Shown: positions 24,897 to 33,258, counted from the stretch's first letter. The stretch: 64,000 bases of DNA from Cyanobacteria bacterium SZAS LIN-3 (GCA_018266215.1 JAFEAV010000009.1:1-64000), one strand, 5' to 3'. Made by a program: numbers and translations. Notes: a model not told the origin generated them from the sequence alone.

Positions 24897-25616
24897 CTAG
24901 AGGTAAAAGTGCTTGCACAACCATATCAGGCTGCAATTAGTAAGACACGCATCGCGCACAGTGAATACACAGGGAAAATACGGAGCGGCATCTGCATGCA
25001 TCCAGTCCTTAGAATACACACGTGACACGACTCCATCAGTTTCGTCCCTGTCAAGCAAGATTTTGAGCAGCAATCGGTTTGCTCGAACTTCGCCGAGCAT
25101 TTCCTCCAGGAAGCCGATACCCCCATCAGGAAATATGCTGTCACTGACGTCCGCCTTGTCAGGCAAAAGACCTATTTCCTTTAGAAACCTGGCTCTTTGC
25201 GGCGTAGCTACCAAATCAGTTTTAACGACGCCAAAGGTGTAATCCAGCAAGCCATACTTCAAGAACGTCATCACGCCTGAATCTTCGACCAATTCACCAA
25301 GGTCAATACCGTGCGCTGTAATTGCTGCGCGTACTTCAGCAGCTGCACTCGACGAGGACGACACCTCAATTTTCAATCCCACCAATTGATCGACAGTCAG
25401 GTAACGCAATCCACGAACCAGCTCCTTTATCACTGTCAGTCCGGGGATCGCATCCGGAGGCAGTCCCAAATTCGGCTTGGAATCCTCAGTTAGATCAAGC
25501 CTGATTTCCAAATTCATTAACGTCGGTTGGTCAGGCTGTCCGGCTCCTCGCGGGGCATCCCTGCCGACAACCGACCGCAGTTTTTGAGCCAGTTTTCGCC
25601 ACAATCCATCGGCCAC
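24897..25616 (-). CDS. hypothetical protein (239 aa)
   Basis: I do not recognise a family. The protein is soluble, helical and rich in Leu and Asp, with segments such as LTVIKELVRGLRYLTVDQLVGLKIEVSSSSSAAAEVRAAITAHGIDLGELVE and GFLEEMLGEVRANRLLLKILLD. There is no signal peptide or membrane segment. The end (CVFTVRDACLTNCSLIWLCKHFYL) is Cys-rich and hydrophobic and may be a read-on tail, so the true C-terminus could have been changed by the island boundary 68 bp away. Together with the genes on either side it belongs to the tmRNA-associated island. Confidence 0.6.
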   Translation of the reverse strand: MADGLWRKLAQKLRSVVGRDAPRGAGQPDQPTLMNLEIRLDLTEDSKPNLGLPPDAIPGLTVIKELVRGLRYLTVDQLVGLKIEVSSSSSAAAEVRAAITAHGIDLGELVEDSGVMTFLKYGLLDYTFGVVKTDLVATPQRARFLKEIGLLPDKADVSDSIFPDGGIGFLEEMLGEVRANRLLLKILLDRDETDGVVSRVYSKDWMHADAAPYFPCVFTVRDACLTNCSLIWLCKHFYL

Positions 25617-25658
25617 GGAAGAGTTCCCCTAAGTTTTGAACGCATCAATCAGTGCGTA

Positions 25659-26177
25659 CTATCCGAAACGAAGGTCTGCCAAATGCCTCTCCGGTGCATC
25701 TGGCCGGAGGCGACTGTCTTCCATCACTCTCACGTCCAACAAGACCTTAGCAAGCGGATGGAGTTGCGATCCGACAAAGGCACGAGCCCGCTGCTTTCCA
25801 AGTCGCTGATCAAGGAACGCGAGCCCTTGAATAATTGGATTTTCTGATGTGAGAGCTGCCTCGAAAGACATGGTCAAAAATGCCCAGCATGCTTTATGCA
25901 GGTCCCACCTGGAACATTCACCGGGCTCCAGGGACGCACCAGCACTCCGAGCAGTTGCATCTATAGCTACGTGCCCGAGCGCATTAGTCGGTTCACGGTG
26001 TATGTGTTTTCGTGCAAGGTTTAAGATCGTTTCGAAATTCGCAATCTGCTTACCTTCGTAGGTTATCCAGGCCCTACCGCACTGGCAGCCGTACTGAGTC
26101 GAGTACAGATGCACCTTGCCGCGCACAGACGGAGCGAAGCGCGATTCAGTTATCTTCTTGAGTTTAGACCATTTCAT
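25659..26177 (-). CDS. SF0329-like family protein
   Basis: This 172-residue protein opens MKWSKLKKITESRFAPSVRGKVHLYSTQYGCQCGRAWITYEGKQIANFET. I recognise that pattern from a small family of uncharacterised bacterial proteins named after SF0329, a group without an assigned function as far as I know. A CQCGRAW segment gives two close cysteines. The rest is helical. It belongs to the tmRNA-linked island and lies upstream of the hypothetical at 24897-25616 on the same strand, 42 bp apart, so the two may form an operon. The family name is from memory and should be taken as tentative. Confidence 0.55.
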   Translation of the reverse strand: MKWSKLKKITESRFAPSVRGKVHLYSTQYGCQCGRAWITYEGKQIANFETILNLARKHIHREPTNALGHVAIDATARSAGASLEPGECSRWDLHKACWAFLTMSFEAALTSENPIIQGLAFLDQRLGKQRARAFVGSQLHPLAKVLLDVRVMEDSRLRPDAPERHLADLRFG

Positions 26178-26343
26178 GATGATTCTGAGCCGAAAGGTAC
26201 TAAACCACTATAACAGAGGGGGGATTTTACCGCAGCGGCAAAGGAACCATTGCTCTCGGCTATAATACTGGAGGCCCGGAGCTGAGTCCGCCAATGTAGT
26301 CTTAGCCCTCAACGCTGGTTGGATGTGAAGGGAATGATCTCGG

Positions 26344-26661
26344 ATGGCTAGAAGCAGACGTCGCTGGAATTGGCTCTGGTTTGTATTTGGAGTTGTTCCA
26401 TTTCTCGTCTTTCTTTTTCTTCGGCATAAGCAAGAACTCTTATTCGAAGGACAATATTCACCCTTTACCCTGTTGTGGCTAAAGTATTTTCCCCTGCTGC
26501 TGACTGTTCCGCTCTCAGTTTCCTGTTTAGGAATTGGGTTGCTTCGACAGTTCTGGCAGGGGGCTGAGGATAGACTCCGTTTCATTGAAAAACTTGTATT
26601 TACTGGCTGTTTTATGTCAACACTCATCATTTACCTTTGGCTTGCCTCGATGTTGCTGTAA
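26344..26661 (+). CDS. small hypothetical membrane protein (105 aa)
   Basis: The protein is basic at the N-terminus (MARSRRRW) and then strongly hydrophobic: NWLWFVFGVVPFLVFLFL, a second segment LLWLKYFPLLLTVPLSVSCLGIGLL, and a C-terminal one LVFTGCFMSTLIIYLWLASMLL. The positive-inside charge pattern suggests three membrane helices. No family is recognised. It is transcribed away from the two minus-strand island genes, with a 166-bp gap between them that holds no other gene I can see. Confidence 0.6.
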   Translation: MARSRRRWNWLWFVFGVVPFLVFLFLRHKQELLFEGQYSPFTLLWLKYFPLLLTVPLSVSCLGIGLLRQFWQGAEDRLRFIEKLVFTGCFMSTLIIYLWLASMLL

Positions 26662-26961
26662 AAATAGCCTCTAGAGCAAATCATGGAGCACCACAGTCGA
26701 ATAAGTGCCGGGCAGGAAGGGACAAACGGTTCCGGGCGCCAATCTCTTTCCTGCTTCCACTTTCGGGAAGCAGATCCATGCAGCTGTGTAGTGGAGCACC
26801 ATATATGACACCAGTTCAATGACTTATCCAAAGCTCGCACAAACGCACGGATGCCCTCCATGGAGTTAAGTTATCCATCAACTAGTTGGTAGCATACTCA
26901 AATAGTAATGGTGGGAAAACCACTATTACAATCCAGACAATTTTGTGCTGTGATGTGTGGT

Positions 26962-27216
26962 ATGGAATGGCTATATCCCGAAAATCAAACCAACTTTGAA
27001 CTCACAAGTGAGAGAATCTGGCTTGTAACACTTACTCTGGCAAGCATTACTTTAATATGGGAGCTTGCACGGATACGAAAGAATTCAAGGTCTTCTGATT
27101 CAAAGAAATCCCATACGCCCAGGAAATGGTTGCCAGCACTTGGGAGATGCCTGGGCTTTCCCATTCTTCTTTACCAATTTTTGTGGCTTGTTTGCAGGAA
27201 CTGGACTTGGCACTAA
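26962..27216 (+). CDS. possible small membrane protein (84 aa)
   Basis: The frame opens at 26908, but MEWLYPENQTNFELTSERIWL at 26962 looks like a better start. Two hydrophobic helices are predicted: IWLVTLTLASITLIWELA and LGFPILLYQFLWLVC, joined by a basic loop (RIRKNSRSSDSKKSHTPRKW). It resembles the neighbouring 105-residue membrane protein only in general character. The 300 bp before it hold no other gene but contain two copies of TGGAGCACCA about 100 bp apart. Weakly supported. Confidence 0.4.
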   Translation: MEWLYPENQTNFELTSERIWLVTLTLASITLIWELARIRKNSRSSDSKKSHTPRKWLPALGRCLGFPILLYQFLWLVCRNWTWH

Positions 27217-27376
27217 TGAAGGAAAGCGTCGGAATCAAGGTAAGACACTTGGGCATTCATCAGGCTCGAAGATTCGCTTCAGCCTAACCTGACCTGCCCC
27301 CAGAAGTTGCTCCACTCAAGCTGGGGTAGGGCTCAACGCAATAACAGCCAAAGCGCACAAAAGCCGACGAAGAGCG

Positions 27377-27847
27377 CTACTCCCGACCACCAAACAACTT
27401 GATAAATCGCCCCAGAAGTGGTGACTCCTTTTCTTTAAAGACGCTGTACCGACGATACTGCTCCCACGACGCATCATTTGTTGTTTCAACTTCGATCCGG
27501 TAATTCGGCACACTGACCTTCAGCGCGTCATAAGCCTTGCTCATTTCTGCCTCAGAAGAATGATAGATGTAATACTCCCTGATCCCTGGCGTCGCTATGC
27601 GGAATACATAGACGGCCCAGCCTCTGCCAAATTGCCCAGCAAGCTCAATCAGCTGGTCTTCTACATAATCGAGCGACTCAGTTTCCGCTTCGGCCCAACA
27701 GGCACCATCGGGCGGCAAATTGCAATAGACACCGAACCACGAAAGCCATGGAAGTTCGGGCACCGGAAATCGATTCTCAAACTGCTGATCGATCATAACG
27801 ATAGCTGGTTTGTTCGAGATTTCACACGTATAGGTTCGCCAGGTCAT
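27377..27847 (-). CDS. DUF695 domain protein
   Basis: This 156-residue protein opens with WRTYTCEISNKPAIVMIDQQF and continues PVPELPWLSWFGVYCNLPP, then a long amphipathic helix region ETESLDYVEDQLIELAGQFGRGWAVYVFRIATPGIREYYIYHSS. This is the usual layout of DUF695 proteins, small cytosolic proteins of unknown role found scattered in accessory regions. It is the island gene nearest the tmRNA, with about 200 bp between them. I see no regulatory site in that gap apart from the shared repeat end. Confidence 0.75.
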   Translation of the reverse strand: MTWRTYTCEISNKPAIVMIDQQFENRFPVPELPWLSWFGVYCNLPPDGACWAEAETESLDYVEDQLIELAGQFGRGWAVYVFRIATPGIREYYIYHSSEAEMSKAYDALKVSVPNYRIEVETTNDASWEQYRRYSVFKEKESPLLGRFIKLFGGRE

Positions 27848-28044
27848 CAGAGTTCAGCTCTTACTAATCTCAGAATCCATTATGCAATAGTTCCTCGCTC
27901 AACCACCAATCCCAGCGAAGTACGGGTGATTTAGGCGGGAAAATGACGCAACTTGCCACAAAAGGGGCCACCCCCGTGCAAACGCCAAAACGCGAATGCT
28001 CGAAAGAGTGAGCCTGTGAAGCGTTGAAAACTGTTCGAATTTAA

Positions 28045-28071
28045 AAAAATGGTGGAGGCGGCGAGAATCGC
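28045..28071 (-). repeat. tmRNA 3' end repeat (att-like, proximal)
   Basis: This is the intact copy of the 27-bp direct repeat. It includes the CCA end and the acceptor and T-arm part of the functional tmRNA, and is identical to 24803-24829. Confidence 0.8.
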
Positions 28072-28437
28072 ACTCGCGTCCAAAGAAGCCGAGAGGCAGG
28101 CGTCTACAATGCTTAGTCCAATATTCCCTCAGTCGTCTTGCGACCCGCTGAAGATGGCTTGAACAGCCAGCCGGGATTGCGGTTATGTCTTAACAGGAAC
28201 TATCATCCGCTAACTTTGCTCCTGCGCAACCACCATGGTTTACCTAAGTGCGGCGGGTAGTCAAGCTACACTTAAGTCCTAGAAGCCTAAGTAATTAGTT
28301 AGGCAACCGCAGCGAGGCTGCGGCTAGGGAATTTGACGATGTTATTTGCATCTATCGTTTTGCTTATTTGTTGCGGGGGACAAGCTCCCCGGCATGCAGC
28401 CTACGAAACAACAACCCTGTCGAATCTAAGCGCCCCC
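28050..28437 (-). ncRNA. ssrA: transfer-messenger RNA (tmRNA)
   Basis: This 388-nt one-piece tmRNA rescues stalled ribosomes. The 5' end GGGGGCG pairs with the 3' CGCCTCC in a seven-base-pair acceptor stem, followed by A and an encoded CCA. The 5' part continues TTAGATTCGACAGGG like other tmRNAs. The T-arm is GCGAG-TGCGATT-CTCGC, and the tail with ACTAAGCATTGTAGACG matches the E. coli pattern. A tag reading frame (28349 down to 28299) starts at GCA and encodes ANNIVKFPSRSLAAVA then TAA. The tag opening is that of cyanobacteria. Its 3' end is the edge of the putative island. Confidence 0.95.
28299..28349 (-). other. tmRNA tag-peptide reading frame
   Basis: Sixteen codons plus TAA, starting at a GCA resume codon, give ANNIVKFPSRSLAAVA. 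The AAVA end is the expected protease-recognised hydrophobic C-terminus. ANNIVKF is close to what is found in cyanobacteria such as Nostoc. Confidence 0.85.
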
Positions 28438-28447
28438 ATAAATGGGT

Positions 28448-28478
28448 GCAACAGTCACTGTTGCGTTCACGTAGTGAA
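28448..28478. promoter_or_regulatory. two adjacent perfect inverted repeats upstream of tmRNA
   Basis: GCAACAGTCACTGTTGC (28448-28464, 8-bp arms around one base) and TTCACGTAGTGAA (28466-28478, 5-bp arms) lie next to each other, 11 nt before the mature tmRNA 5' end. They could be operator sites or hairpins in the precursor that guide 5' processing. The symmetry is seen directly; the role is a guess. Confidence 0.4.
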
Positions 28479-28583
28479 TCAATGCATCTATGCGATTTTC
28501 AGGGTACAGAAGACGACGTCGCCGCGCCTAATTTCATTATACACACTGCCGGCCACCGTCAAACGCGCCCAACTATCTCTTAA

Positions 28584-29504
28584 TTATGCCTTCTGAATCA
28601 CGACGCCGGCCCACTGGCCGACCATTTCAGACTGCACGATACGCAGCGGGTAGTTCACAATCGCCTGCTCCAGAAGGGGCAGCTTTTCGGCCAGGACACC
28701 GGCGCCGATGATGAAGCCTTCAGGGTTCAGAAGCTTGTTGTAGTCCGGCAACAGGGCAATAATGTCCTCGCAGGTCAGATTGGACAGCAGCATGTCGAAG
28801 CGGCGGCCAATCATCTTGTCGGTGCTGCCCTCGAAGAGCTCGATACGGCCGTCCACGCCGTTAAGCTCGAAGTCGGTCCGGGCAAAATCCACAGCCACAG
28901 GGTCGATGTCACAGGCGGCGATCTCAGAGCCGGGCTCCAGCATCAGGCTGGCAATGGCCAGGATGCCGCTGCCGGTGCCCACATCGAGGATTTTCCCTTT
29001 GGGCGGCACCGATTCCAGCGCCCGCAGACAAAACTGGGTTGTGGCATGGAGACCCGTGCCAAAAGCCATTCCAGGCTCGATGTAAATGAGGAAGCGACCT
29101 TCGCGCAATTCGGCGTCAATCTCGGGAGCCTTCTCGTTGCCCTGTCTTTGCTGATACCAGGACGGGCAGATGAGAAACTTGGTACCGACGCGGAATGGCT
29201 CAAAGCCTTCTTTCCACTTGGCCAGCCAGTCCTCTTCCGGCACATCCTTGCGCTTGAGAGTCTTCAAACTCTCGCCCAGGCAGTACTCTTCCAGCGAACT
29301 CTTAATCTTTTCCCAGTCGGCGTCGCTGATGCTGTCGCCCTCAAACGTGGCGGTGATGCGGATCGTGCTCGCGCCCTTGGGCTCGACTTCGCAGCCGTGT
29401 GCGCCGCATTGCATCAAGAGCCAGGAAGCAAGGTCTTCCTGGTCGGGTTTGGCTTCGATTTCTACAGCCGCCCATGTGCGCTGCTGGCTTGCGTTACCGC
29501 TCAT
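28584..29504 (-). CDS. prmA: ribosomal protein L11 methyltransferase
   Basis: This 306-residue SAM-dependent enzyme trimethylates ribosomal protein L11. The substrate-recognition N-domain occupies about residues 1-100. The methyltransferase core begins with the family signature EPGMAFGTGLHATTQFCLRALE, then motif I ILDVGTGSGILAIAS, motif II IAACDIDPVAV and NLTCEDIIALLP in place of the usual NIL. The start at 29504 is chosen because AGGTGG lies 6 nt upstream; the GTG at 29513 is less likely. It is transcribed away from the gene at 29604, and its stop lies 147 bp before the tmRNA 5' end. Confidence 0.95.
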   Translation of the reverse strand: MSGNASQQRTWAAVEIEAKPDQEDLASWLLMQCGAHGCEVEPKGASTIRITATFEGDSISDADWEKIKSSLEEYCLGESLKTLKRKDVPEEDWLAKWKEGFEPFRVGTKFLICPSWYQQRQGNEKAPEIDAELREGRFLIYIEPGMAFGTGLHATTQFCLRALESVPPKGKILDVGTGSGILAIASLMLEPGSEIAACDIDPVAVDFARTDFELNGVDGRIELFEGSTDKMIGRRFDMLLSNLTCEDIIALLPDYNKLLNPEGFIIGAGVLAEKLPLLEQAIVNYPLRIVQSEMVGQWAGVVIQKA

Positions 29505-29603
29505 TTTTACCACCTGTAACCGTGACGGGAAGGGAGGTTATACCAGTTTTTTGGGGTATCCGCAAGGGTTGGCGGCCCCGCCTGTTACAGGGCCTACACC
29601 ATC

Positions 29604-30941
29604 GTGGCATACTGTTTGCGAAACCCGGACCGGGGCCAGGCAAAATTGGACGAAAAACGCGAAATCCTGCCGCCAGAAGCCAGCGACGTCATTTTTATGG
29701 GCGCCATTGCGGCGATTTTCCGCGGCGACCTGGAATCCGGCCTGCCGCACATTGCAGGTCTGGCGGCGGAGGGTTACGAGCGCGCCGCCGGGACGCAGGC
29801 ACAGATTGCCGCCTATCAAAACGATTGGGCCGAAGCCGGCGACTATGCCGGTCAGATGCTGCTCAATCCGGCCAGCGGTGCCTCCCACGACATGTACCTG
29901 GACATGTGGCGAATACTTGCGCTCTCGGCCATCCACCGCGGCGACTGGCTCGATGCCAACGAAGTGGTGGAAACGGCCAGGAAAATTTATGCCAACGCCT
30001 TCAGCAACAAAAAGCATCCGCGCCTCAAATATCTAAACACCTTCGCCAAATTTATCACCACCGGCGGTGGCGGCGAACTGCCCTATCCCATTTTCCCCAA
30101 GCCGCACATCGATCATTCGGAAGCCACATCACTTCTAGCCGGGTTGGAGAGCTACCACATAGAAAGAAGCTCCTGTACTCGCGCCTGGCCAACGGAGACA
30201 ATGAAAGCCACAGCGGCCAGGCAAGACATTTACAATGCCGCCATGGATTACTACCTGCCCGCAGAAAGTGTCGGCTGCTACGAACACTGCAAGATTGCGC
30301 CCGAGGGGTACAATCAACGCTTATTTCTGGCCAAGGCGCTGGTGATGGCGGGAGCGAAACAAGAGGCGAAACAAATTTTGCAGCTGGCGAGCGACGCTTA
30401 TATCCCGCACGATTTAAGAGATTTGATGCCGGTCGGCGCGCTCTGGGATCCGGACTGTCGCAAAATAGTGCAGCACATTCAAGTCGATAAACTTCTGCTG
30501 CGCAAGCGCAAAACCGCAGTTGGCGGTATTCACAAAATAAACGTGGACAAAATTGCGGCTATCAATTCGCGCAACGAGCATCTGCGTCTGCTCTCCGAGC
30601 AAGCGTCTTTTGCCGACATCCACCGCTGGGAAGAACAAATTAGTGGAGATACCTTCAACCTTGATTTGCGCACACTCCTACTGCACTGTTACCGCGACCG
30701 CATCAAACTCTACACCGATTGTGCGCAGCAACATGCCAGACATGTATTGTGGGTAATTAAAAATGCACCCGCCACAGCACTGGCCGGCGACGCTCTCTGT
30801 CATCTAACAATGCCGGGACAAGCTGCATACTACCAGCAGGGGAAAGCAGCCTGGCTGGATGTTTTGCGCAGGAAGAAGACAACCTCGCAGATGGTTCTCA
30901 ATGCCGCCAATTATCTGCGCTACGACGCCAGCGGTGAGTGA
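29604..30941 (+). CDS. hypothetical helical-repeat protein (445 aa)
   Basis: I do not recognise the family. The sequence is almost entirely helical, with short regular motifs (FMGAIAAIFRGDLESGLPHIAGLAAEGYERAAGTQAQIAAYQNDWAEAGDYAGQMLL) that resemble TPR-like helical hairpins. Later parts are more irregular. It has a GTG start and no signal peptide, and is divergent from prmA across 99 bp. A scaffold role in protein-protein contact is the natural guess, but no specific partner can be named. Confidence 0.6.
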   Translation: MAYCLRNPDRGQAKLDEKREILPPEASDVIFMGAIAAIFRGDLESGLPHIAGLAAEGYERAAGTQAQIAAYQNDWAEAGDYAGQMLLNPASGASHDMYLDMWRILALSAIHRGDWLDANEVVETARKIYANAFSNKKHPRLKYLNTFAKFITTGGGGELPYPIFPKPHIDHSEATSLLAGLESYHIERSSCTRAWPTETMKATAARQDIYNAAMDYYLPAESVGCYEHCKIAPEGYNQRLFLAKALVMAGAKQEAKQILQLASDAYIPHDLRDLMPVGALWDPDCRKIVQHIQVDKLLLRKRKTAVGGIHKINVDKIAAINSRNEHLRLLSEQASFADIHRWEEQISGDTFNLDLRTLLLHCYRDRIKLYTDCAQQHARHVLWVIKNAPATALAGDALCHLTMPGQAAYYQQGKAAWLDVLRRKKTTSQMVLNAANYLRYDASGE

Positions 30942-30956
30942 GAGAAGAACCGTACC

Positions 30957-31304
30957 TTAAAACGGCGGTGCTGAGAGCGGATCAAATAAGTTCCTACCGA
31001 CGTATCTGTAAAACTCGGCTAAGCCGCCATTCATCAAATTTGATATACCGAAGAACCAGCATAGCCAAAACAGGAACAGAATCAAAAAGTTCCGACGAAA
31101 CCATGCCGAGAAAGACAACAATACAAGCGACAAGAGAAATATAGAATCTACCAGCAGCAGCCCCTGCGCGGGAGAAGTGAAAGTTTGTGACCCTACTATC
31201 AGTCGACCAAGCACCCCCCATAGGCCGGGAAAGGCAAAGCTAAGCACACGAACTACCGGTTGATCGCGATCGTGTTCCTCTATGGAATTTGAGGTTCTGT
31301 GCAT
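30957..31304 (-). CDS. small hypothetical membrane protein (115 aa)
   Basis: This protein has three likely membrane helices: VVRVLSFAFPGLWGVLGRLIVG, LLLVDSIFLLSLVLLSFSAWF, and FLILFLFWLCWFFGISNLMNG. A basic FRRNF stretch lies between the second and third, as expected for a cytoplasmic loop. The N-terminus is polar. It is convergent with the helical-repeat gene, 15 bp apart. No family is recognised. Confidence 0.5.
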   Translation of the reverse strand: MHRTSNSIEEHDRDQPVVRVLSFAFPGLWGVLGRLIVGSQTFTSPAQGLLLVDSIFLLSLVLLSFSAWFRRNFLILFLFWLCWFFGISNLMNGGLAEFYRYVGRNLFDPLSAPPF

Positions 31305-31432
31305 AACGTCGAGCGACCGGAGACAGGTACAAAGCTAATTCTATCATCGGGGCGTGATTGACCGACGCCAAAACGCGAACTCATACCAGTCGGCACGCCT
31401 AGCAGCCGAATTCTTTGCTTTCAAATCCAAGC

Positions 31433-31966
31433 TTACACAGCCCGCAATTCAAAAAGATATTCATCGCTGCTTGAACCCTTGAAAGTGTCAGCATCTTTGA
31501 TGAAGCCAATTTCTCTGAAACCCAGTTTCTTCAATAGTCTCATCGAGGCCTGATTGCGCGAGTCGACTTCAGCACGGACACTGAGGCAGCCGTATTCACC
31601 AAACAACTGCTCTATAGCGCGAGAACACGCTTCAGTCGCGTAACCGCACTGCCAGAAGCGCTGGAAAATAAAGTAAGCGATATGCGCGCCTTGCTCAATA
31701 TTTATCGTTGCTTCGATCAAGCCAACGTAGTCATCGCCATATTTTTCCTTCACGGCCCAATTGAGCCACTGCTCATTGCCGTAAGGCGCGGTCCCGAGGG
31801 CAAGCCGCATAAAGCGCTCTTTCAAATGCTCATTGTCCACAGGCGGCTCCTGCGGAATATATTGATACAGAGCGGGATCCGACAATCCATCAAACAAAAA
31901 GTCGGCGTGCTGCTCTTTTAGCGGCTCCAACATCAGCCTTTCGGTTTTCAGATAAACGGATTGCAT
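31433..31966 (-). CDS. GNAT family N-acetyltransferase (RimJ/RimL-like)
   Basis: This 177-residue protein starts MQSVYLKTERLMLEPLKEQHADFLFDGLSDPALYQYIP, the usual opening of the RimJ/RimL/PaiA-like acetyltransferases; the open frame continues to 31996. The acetyl-CoA binding segment is QRFWQCGYATEACSRAIEQLF, then the usual LSVRAEVDSRNQASMRLLKKLGFREIGF. It would acetylate an amine on a small molecule or protein N-terminus; the acceptor is not predictable. It lies alone, 128 bp from the membrane protein gene and 416 bp before the higB promoter. Confidence 0.9.
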   Translation of the reverse strand: MQSVYLKTERLMLEPLKEQHADFLFDGLSDPALYQYIPQEPPVDNEHLKERFMRLALGTAPYGNEQWLNWAVKEKYGDDYVGLIEATINIEQGAHIAYFIFQRFWQCGYATEACSRAIEQLFGEYGCLSVRAEVDSRNQASMRLLKKLGFREIGFIKDADTFKGSSSDEYLFELRAV

Positions 31967-32382
31967 ACACAAACGATACACGGACCGGACAGTCATGTCC
32001 AGTCAACGCCCGCGAACCGGTCCAGGCCTCATTCTTAAAAATGATAGCTACCGGAGGTATTGGGCCGGTAATTCTCATCCTTCTCGCCCATGGCCCAGTA
32101 GTTTGTCAGGACAGCGGCCCACAAACACCAGAAGACGGAAGCGCTTAAAAGTACAAAACAATCGGACATCGGGGTGACCTCAACGGATGGCTCGCAGTAC
32201 ATGGGGGACACCTTTGCATTCAGTAAAGGCGATCCCGCGGCGATGTACTAGCGTAAAATTCCCCCGCCGAAGAATTTAATGCGCGTTAGCTTACCGTTAG
32301 GGGTCAGTGGCACTGCAAAACAACAGCCCACCCAAACTAAGATTGAACTGCCAGCAGGACCGGTTCAGACGAACCAAGACTA
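31967..32382. other. intergenic stretch without a recognised gene
   Basis: Short open frames here are weak and lack ribosome-binding sites. No RNA gene or terminator with a clear T-run is visible. The right end leads into the higB promoter. Confidence 0.4.
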
Positions 32383-32411
32383 TTGACACTGTAACCAATT
32401 TTGACTACACT
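32383..32411 (+). promoter_or_regulatory. strong sigma70-type promoter for higBA
   Basis: TTGACA at 32383-32388 and TACACT at 32406-32411 are exactly 17 nt apart. With a start near 32418 the mRNA would carry only about a dozen bases before the HigB ATG at 32430, and the AGGAG at 32412-32416 would lie upstream of the start point. Confidence 0.7.
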
Positions 32412-32429
32412 AGGAGAAACAGGCCAGAC

Positions 32430-32723
32430 ATGGAAATTAGAGGACTTGTAATCCTAGACACCTTCGCAAGGAAGCACCCAAGGGCTCGAAAGCCACTCGA
32501 CACATGGCTCACCACAGTCAGAGCAGCCGATTGGCACACACCCGAAGACGTTCGAAAGACTTTCAATACGGTAGATTATCTTAGGGAGCAAAAACTCTAC
32601 TGTTTCAATATCGGCGGCAATTCCTATCGGCTCTGCGCGGTAGTTTCGTTCGTTGGCTCATTTATCGTGATTGAACACATCTTCACCCATCACGAATACG
32701 ACAAGTGGAATCTAAAGAAGTGA
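32430..32723 (+). CDS. higB: HigB-family mRNA interferase toxin
   Basis: This 97-residue protein begins MEIRGLVILDTFARKHPRARKPLDTWLTTVRAADWHTPEDVRKTF, the standard HigB_toxin layout. The conserved FNIGGNSYRLCAVVSFVGSFIVIEHIFTHHEYDKW segment at the end contains the usual RL..... and THxEYDKW elements. HigB-type toxins cut mRNA on the ribosome. The frame is open from 32307, but those residues do not fit the family and precede the promoter. The antitoxin starts 7 bp after its stop. Confidence 0.93.
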   Translation: MEIRGLVILDTFARKHPRARKPLDTWLTTVRAADWHTPEDVRKTFNTVDYLREQKLYCFNIGGNSYRLCAVVSFVGSFIVIEHIFTHHEYDKWNLKK

Positions 32724-32730
32724 CACTAAA

Positions 32731-33258
32731 ATGGACAAACTGATGAAAGCAATTCTGAGCCAAATTCAAAGCACAACGACTGCATCATATCCGGCGTTTT
32801 CAACAACAGAGGAAAAGCAGTATTTCGAACTCTGCAAAGCATTCCCACTTGCAATAATCGAAACCGATCATCACAACACCGCCGCACTAAAAGTTTTAGC
32901 CGAGCTCGCTCGCGCTGAAGGCGTCTTAAACAATGGCGGTATAGCATACTTGAAGACGCTTAGCAAATTGATTGGGGATTTCGAATCAGAGCGCTTCAAA
33001 GACTTGACGGAAACTTTCACCACAGGACCCGAAGTTTTGTCTTACTTGATTGAACAGAGCACTATGTCACAGTCCGATGTAGCTCGGGCAGTAGGTATAG
33101 AGAGGCAAAACCTTTCAAATTATCTCCATGGCAGAAGGGCTCTGTCCAAGGAAGTAAGATTGAAACTATGCGCTCTGTTCAATCTCAAAACGGACGTCTT
33201 CGAATATTCTCCAACCAGGGCAAAGCCCCTGACCCCTAGGGATCAAAAACTTCCTTGA
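32731..33258 (+). CDS. higA: HigA-family antitoxin with Xre-type HTH
   Basis: This 175-residue protein has an N-terminal helical toxin-binding part (YFELCKAFPLAIIETDHHNTAALKVLAELARAEG) and a C-terminal helix-turn-helix (SYLIEQSTMSQSDVARAVGIERQNLSNYLHGRRALSKEVRLKLCALFNL). This is the HigA form in which a domain with ETDHH-like motif precedes the HTH. It neutralises HigB and represses the operon. Toxin-first order is typical for HigBA. The stop lies 22 bp past the end of the convergent gene at 33236-33586, so the two overlap by 23 bp. Confidence 0.93.
   Translation: MDKLMKAILSQIQSTTTASYPAFSTTEEKQYFELCKAFPLAIIETDHHNTAALKVLAELARAEGVLNNGGIAYLKTLSKLIGDFESERFKDLTETFTTGPEVLSYLIEQSTMSQSDVARAVGIERQNLSNYLHGRRALSKEVRLKLCALFNLKTDVFEYSPTRAKPLTPRDQKLP

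Larger units (their letters stand above)
24830..28044. mobile_element. putative ssrA-integrated genomic island (3.2 kb, no recombinase seen)
   Basis: The interval between the two copies of the tmRNA end holds five small genes of accessory character, several of unknown family, on both strands with long gaps. No integrase, excisionase or replication gene is present, so this would be a remnant or a trans-mobilised element. The boundary repeats are seen directly; mobility is inference from the known preference of tyrosine-recombinase islands for ssrA. Confidence 0.6.

Noticed and set aside
32307..32429. Extended HigB start
   Set aside because: The added residues do not match the family and lie upstream of the predicted transcription start.
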